NCBI GenBank assembly: GCA_036897625.1
Contig: JAYMTA010001016.1
Span: 1 to 22,347 of the forward strand
Length of the DNA: 22,347 nt
Reading direction: 5' to 3'
DNA from: Pelargonium cotyledonis
Lineage: Eukaryota; Streptophyta; Magnoliopsida; Geraniales; Geraniaceae
This document shows, in pieces, positions 20,268-22,347 of the stretch (position 1 is its first letter; each line of letters begins with the position of its first letter). The position numbers and the translations under genes are program-made. Under the pieces are notes generated by a model. The model worked only from the letters and a program-made list of their open reading frames with translations, did no database searches and was not told the origin of the DNA.

Positions 20268-21216
20268 CTCCATATAAGAAGTCCGACATCTTTCATAAGT
20301 TCGCTCAAGGAAGGATTGCATGAACTTCATAAGGTCATTAGCAAATTTAGGCATTGCTTGTGCCCAACCAAGCACCTGGAGTAAAAGAACAACAAAAATA
20401 GTAATACAGAACACTCAATAATTTGGCCAAAAAAGAGCATAAATGGGTGAAGTGCCACTTTCCAAATGTAGTTAAGCCATTCCCCACAATTTTTTGCACA
20501 TGAAATTAGGATATAAAAATTATATTTGACTCCGAAGATGGGAAACATAAATTAAAACTTGCCTCTTTCATTAAGAAATCTATAGCCAAAAGGCCATGTA
20601 AGACAGGTCGGCCCTTCTCAACCGAAGGAGTATAAGTAGCAGCCGTTTGTGCCCGAGGCCGGAATGCAGCTGGACCTACAAGAATACTTCTGAAGATCAA
20701 TTATTCTATATTGGAAGCAAGGACAGAGTCTAAAGAAGAACCAACATATGAGCCAGGTAGGTATAGTAAGTTCATATCTGAACTCATCCAACATGCATGC
20801 ACACCGATTTAAGTTGTGAAGCTAACATGCAGCATGGGCTCCTGAGGTAAAAATTTGTAAATGCAGCCTCAAACTTTATTGTGTATATGCATAAGAAACT
20901 ACCGTATTCCCGTAAGAAAGGCATGAAGATTCAATATTGCATTATTTGTAGTTATGCAATAATGATAAATATGTGCTTCTAAATTGAAGCACAGATTAGT
21001 TCAATTCTTTACTTCAGTGAGCTATAGACCACATAAATTTAACTGAGAAAAAAGGCAAATGCTAGCATTCACAACCAACTAAATTTGGACTCAGTTTTAA
21101 GTTTATCAAACTTGCTTGATATAGCTTGCTGCACGCCTTTTCGGTATTCCACAAACATTGTTGGTAAAAGGTGCTCTTTCACAAAGTTCTCCACAAAAGC
21201 TAGCAATCCATCATTC

Positions 21217-22347
21217 CTGGGATCTCACATGATGGGAATAAGAATTAATATCAATATAGTAGCAAAAAAAAAAAAAACGAAGCTAGAACAACATTATTAA
21301 AAGGGTGGCCAGTAAATGAGGCTCCCACCATCCTGGGTTCTAGGGAGGGTCATGTGATCAGATGGAACAAGAAACATGCATGCCTTGTATACAAAAAGAA
21401 TCAAATTATGAATTTATTTTACACTGATGTAGGACAGTTTAGATCTCTGAATCTGATTCAGGACTTCTTTTACACCAGAACTGTGTGAAATCTAAACAAT
21501 ATACCATCAAAAGGATTCAACATATATCAAATGGCATCAAGATACCTCTTCCATAATGAAAGGTCAACATACTGTGACTAAGTTGATAGCTGCTGTGAAT
21601 ACCATAATTTATGGGATTCCCTGATTCTTCTTTAGATTAAGGACTCTAGCTCAATTTGGTGGTTGGACTTCGAGAAAAAATCGAAGTGGTGGCTGAAATT
21701 TCAAAAGTCACAAACTGGTGGCTGAAATTTTCAAAAATTGAACTGGCATAGTTGACCAGTCAATTTTTGTCTCTTTTTGTTTTGTAAAAAACATATATAT
21801 ATAAATTAAGGCTTGTATGTTCGCTTTTGACGAGTTAACTTCTTTTTGCTTAATTTTAGCTTTCAAACCTGTTCTCCTTCTAAAGTAAGGCTTTGAACTT
21901 GTTCTCAAATTAGAATTCAGAACCAAAATTCTAGTTTCGTTATTTTTTTTAAACGCACACAATTATTAATTTAAATTTCAAAAACTGAATATATATGAGC
22001 AAAATTGAAAAACTTTAGTAAATTTTAGTTTTTAACTTGAAGAAACCAAATTCATAATTTCTATAAACTCTGATACCTAAGAAAAACGTGAATGTGAGAT
22101 CATTTTAGAAAATAATTATAATCAAAAACCAATCTTGAATATTTTTTACATGATTCAAGAATTTTTTTTGATTAAATTCTAGAATAAAAATAAAAAAATC
22201 TTTTGTTTAAGTAATTTTTTATCCAGAGGCTTTAGTTTGTTTTGAGAAATAACGATTAAAAATGTTCAATCAAGAGATTCATAAGCTTATGTTTTGATAT
22301 TTGATTGTTGCATTTTATATTTAAATTTAATATTGATGTACTCGTAT
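21217..22347. other. AT-rich region upstream of the SEC8 exons, with a possible old SINE
   Basis: No SEC8 exon is recognisable here. At about 21300-21400, AAGGGTGGCCAGTAAATG, then GGCTCCCACCATCCTGGG, then a GGGAGGGTCATGTG block resemble, in order, the body of the plant Au SINE (AAGGGCAGCC, GCTCCCGC, GGGAAGGG blocks). The match is weak and from memory. At about 21690-21740, GGTGGCTGAAATTT occurs twice 31 bases apart. Beyond 21950 the sequence is extremely AT-rich with nothing identifiable. Confidence 0.35.

Larger units (their letters stand above)
17386..21216 (-). pseudogene. SEC8: Truncated copy of exocyst subunit SEC8 (five in-frame exons)
   Basis: Minus-strand exons 21216-21116, 20675-20563, 20375-20268, 17930-17733 and 17471-17386 join in frame to about 202 residues. 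Blocks are NDGLLAFVENFVKEHLLPTM, EYRKGVQQAISSPAAFRPRA, ATYTPSVEKGRPVLHGLLAI, EVLGWAQAMPKFANDLMKF, ERTYERCRTSYMEAVLEKQS, MLIGRHDIERLMRIDPASAC, LRPIKQENLIRDDN and LLASLSDSLEYVADSIER. They match plant SEC8, which tethers secretory vesicles to the plasma membrane as part of the exocyst. The last exon ends with a good GT donor, but about 230 C-terminal residues have no exons before SIL1. N-terminal exons are not seen in 21217-22347. Introns are kept, so this is a DNA-level partial copy or a broken gene. Three consecutive donors are GC. No stop or frameshift is present, so decay is recent or selection continued until lately. Confidence 0.8.

Noticed and set aside
1-22347. A bacterial-style defence system, CRISPR array or operon
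   Set aside because: All real genes are intron-containing plant genes with independent promoters; repeats present are transposon ends and microsatellites, with no regular spacer array.

Overview
This window is nuclear DNA from a flowering plant, almost certainly a eudicot. The evidence is GT-AG introns with AT-rich interiors, plant-specific proteins (a chloroplast DUF1350 protein, a plastid RAD52-like protein, plant exocyst SEC8), LTR elements with initiator-tRNA-Met primer sites, and MITEs. The sequence alone does not let me name a genus. I see no prokaryotic, organellar or viral gene.

Layout from left to right. Positions 1-1180 hold remnants of LTR retroelements: two initiator-Met primer sites facing plus, one facing minus, a polypurine tract, and one LTR at 843-1178. 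From about 1466 to 5285 (+) lies a nine-exon DUF1350 gene with an alpha/beta-hydrolase-like GHSLG motif; its start codon and transit peptide are not visible. It converges on a four-exon minus-strand gene (6156-9006) for a chloroplast RAD52-like protein (RAD52-2/ODB2 type). As I recall, the Arabidopsis counterparts, At5g47860 and At5g47870, are also neighbours, so this pair looks like conserved microsynteny. The RAD52-2 promoter side carries a cluster of TGGGCC (site II) motifs.

A decayed Ty3/gypsy reverse-transcriptase/RNase H fragment (about 9640-10770, minus) separates this pair from an eight-exon minus-strand gene (11446-15044) for a SIL1/Fes1-type Hsp70 nucleotide-exchange factor with a signal peptide. 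Its promoter has a TATA box and a TGACGTG core. A fold-back element of about 600 bp upstream adds three more TGACGTGR motifs.

The right third (17386-21216, minus) holds five consecutive in-frame exons of exocyst SEC8. The roughly 230 C-terminal residues expected of SEC8 are not found between the last exon and SIL1, so this looks like a truncated copy. Three consecutive introns of this fragment start with GC rather than GT. The 2.3-kb intron between exons 17930 and 20268 has taken in a Tourist-like MITE, an (AG)n tract and an unidentified GC-richer insert. The genes are independent housekeeping loci (plastid hydrolase-like protein, plastid recombination, ER chaperone cycle, exocytosis) and do not form a pathway. 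I found no tRNA, rRNA or CRISPR. The points most worth checking are the run of GC donors, the SEC8 truncation, the TE-borne TGACGTG motifs upstream of SIL1, and the disturbed 5' end of the DUF1350 gene.
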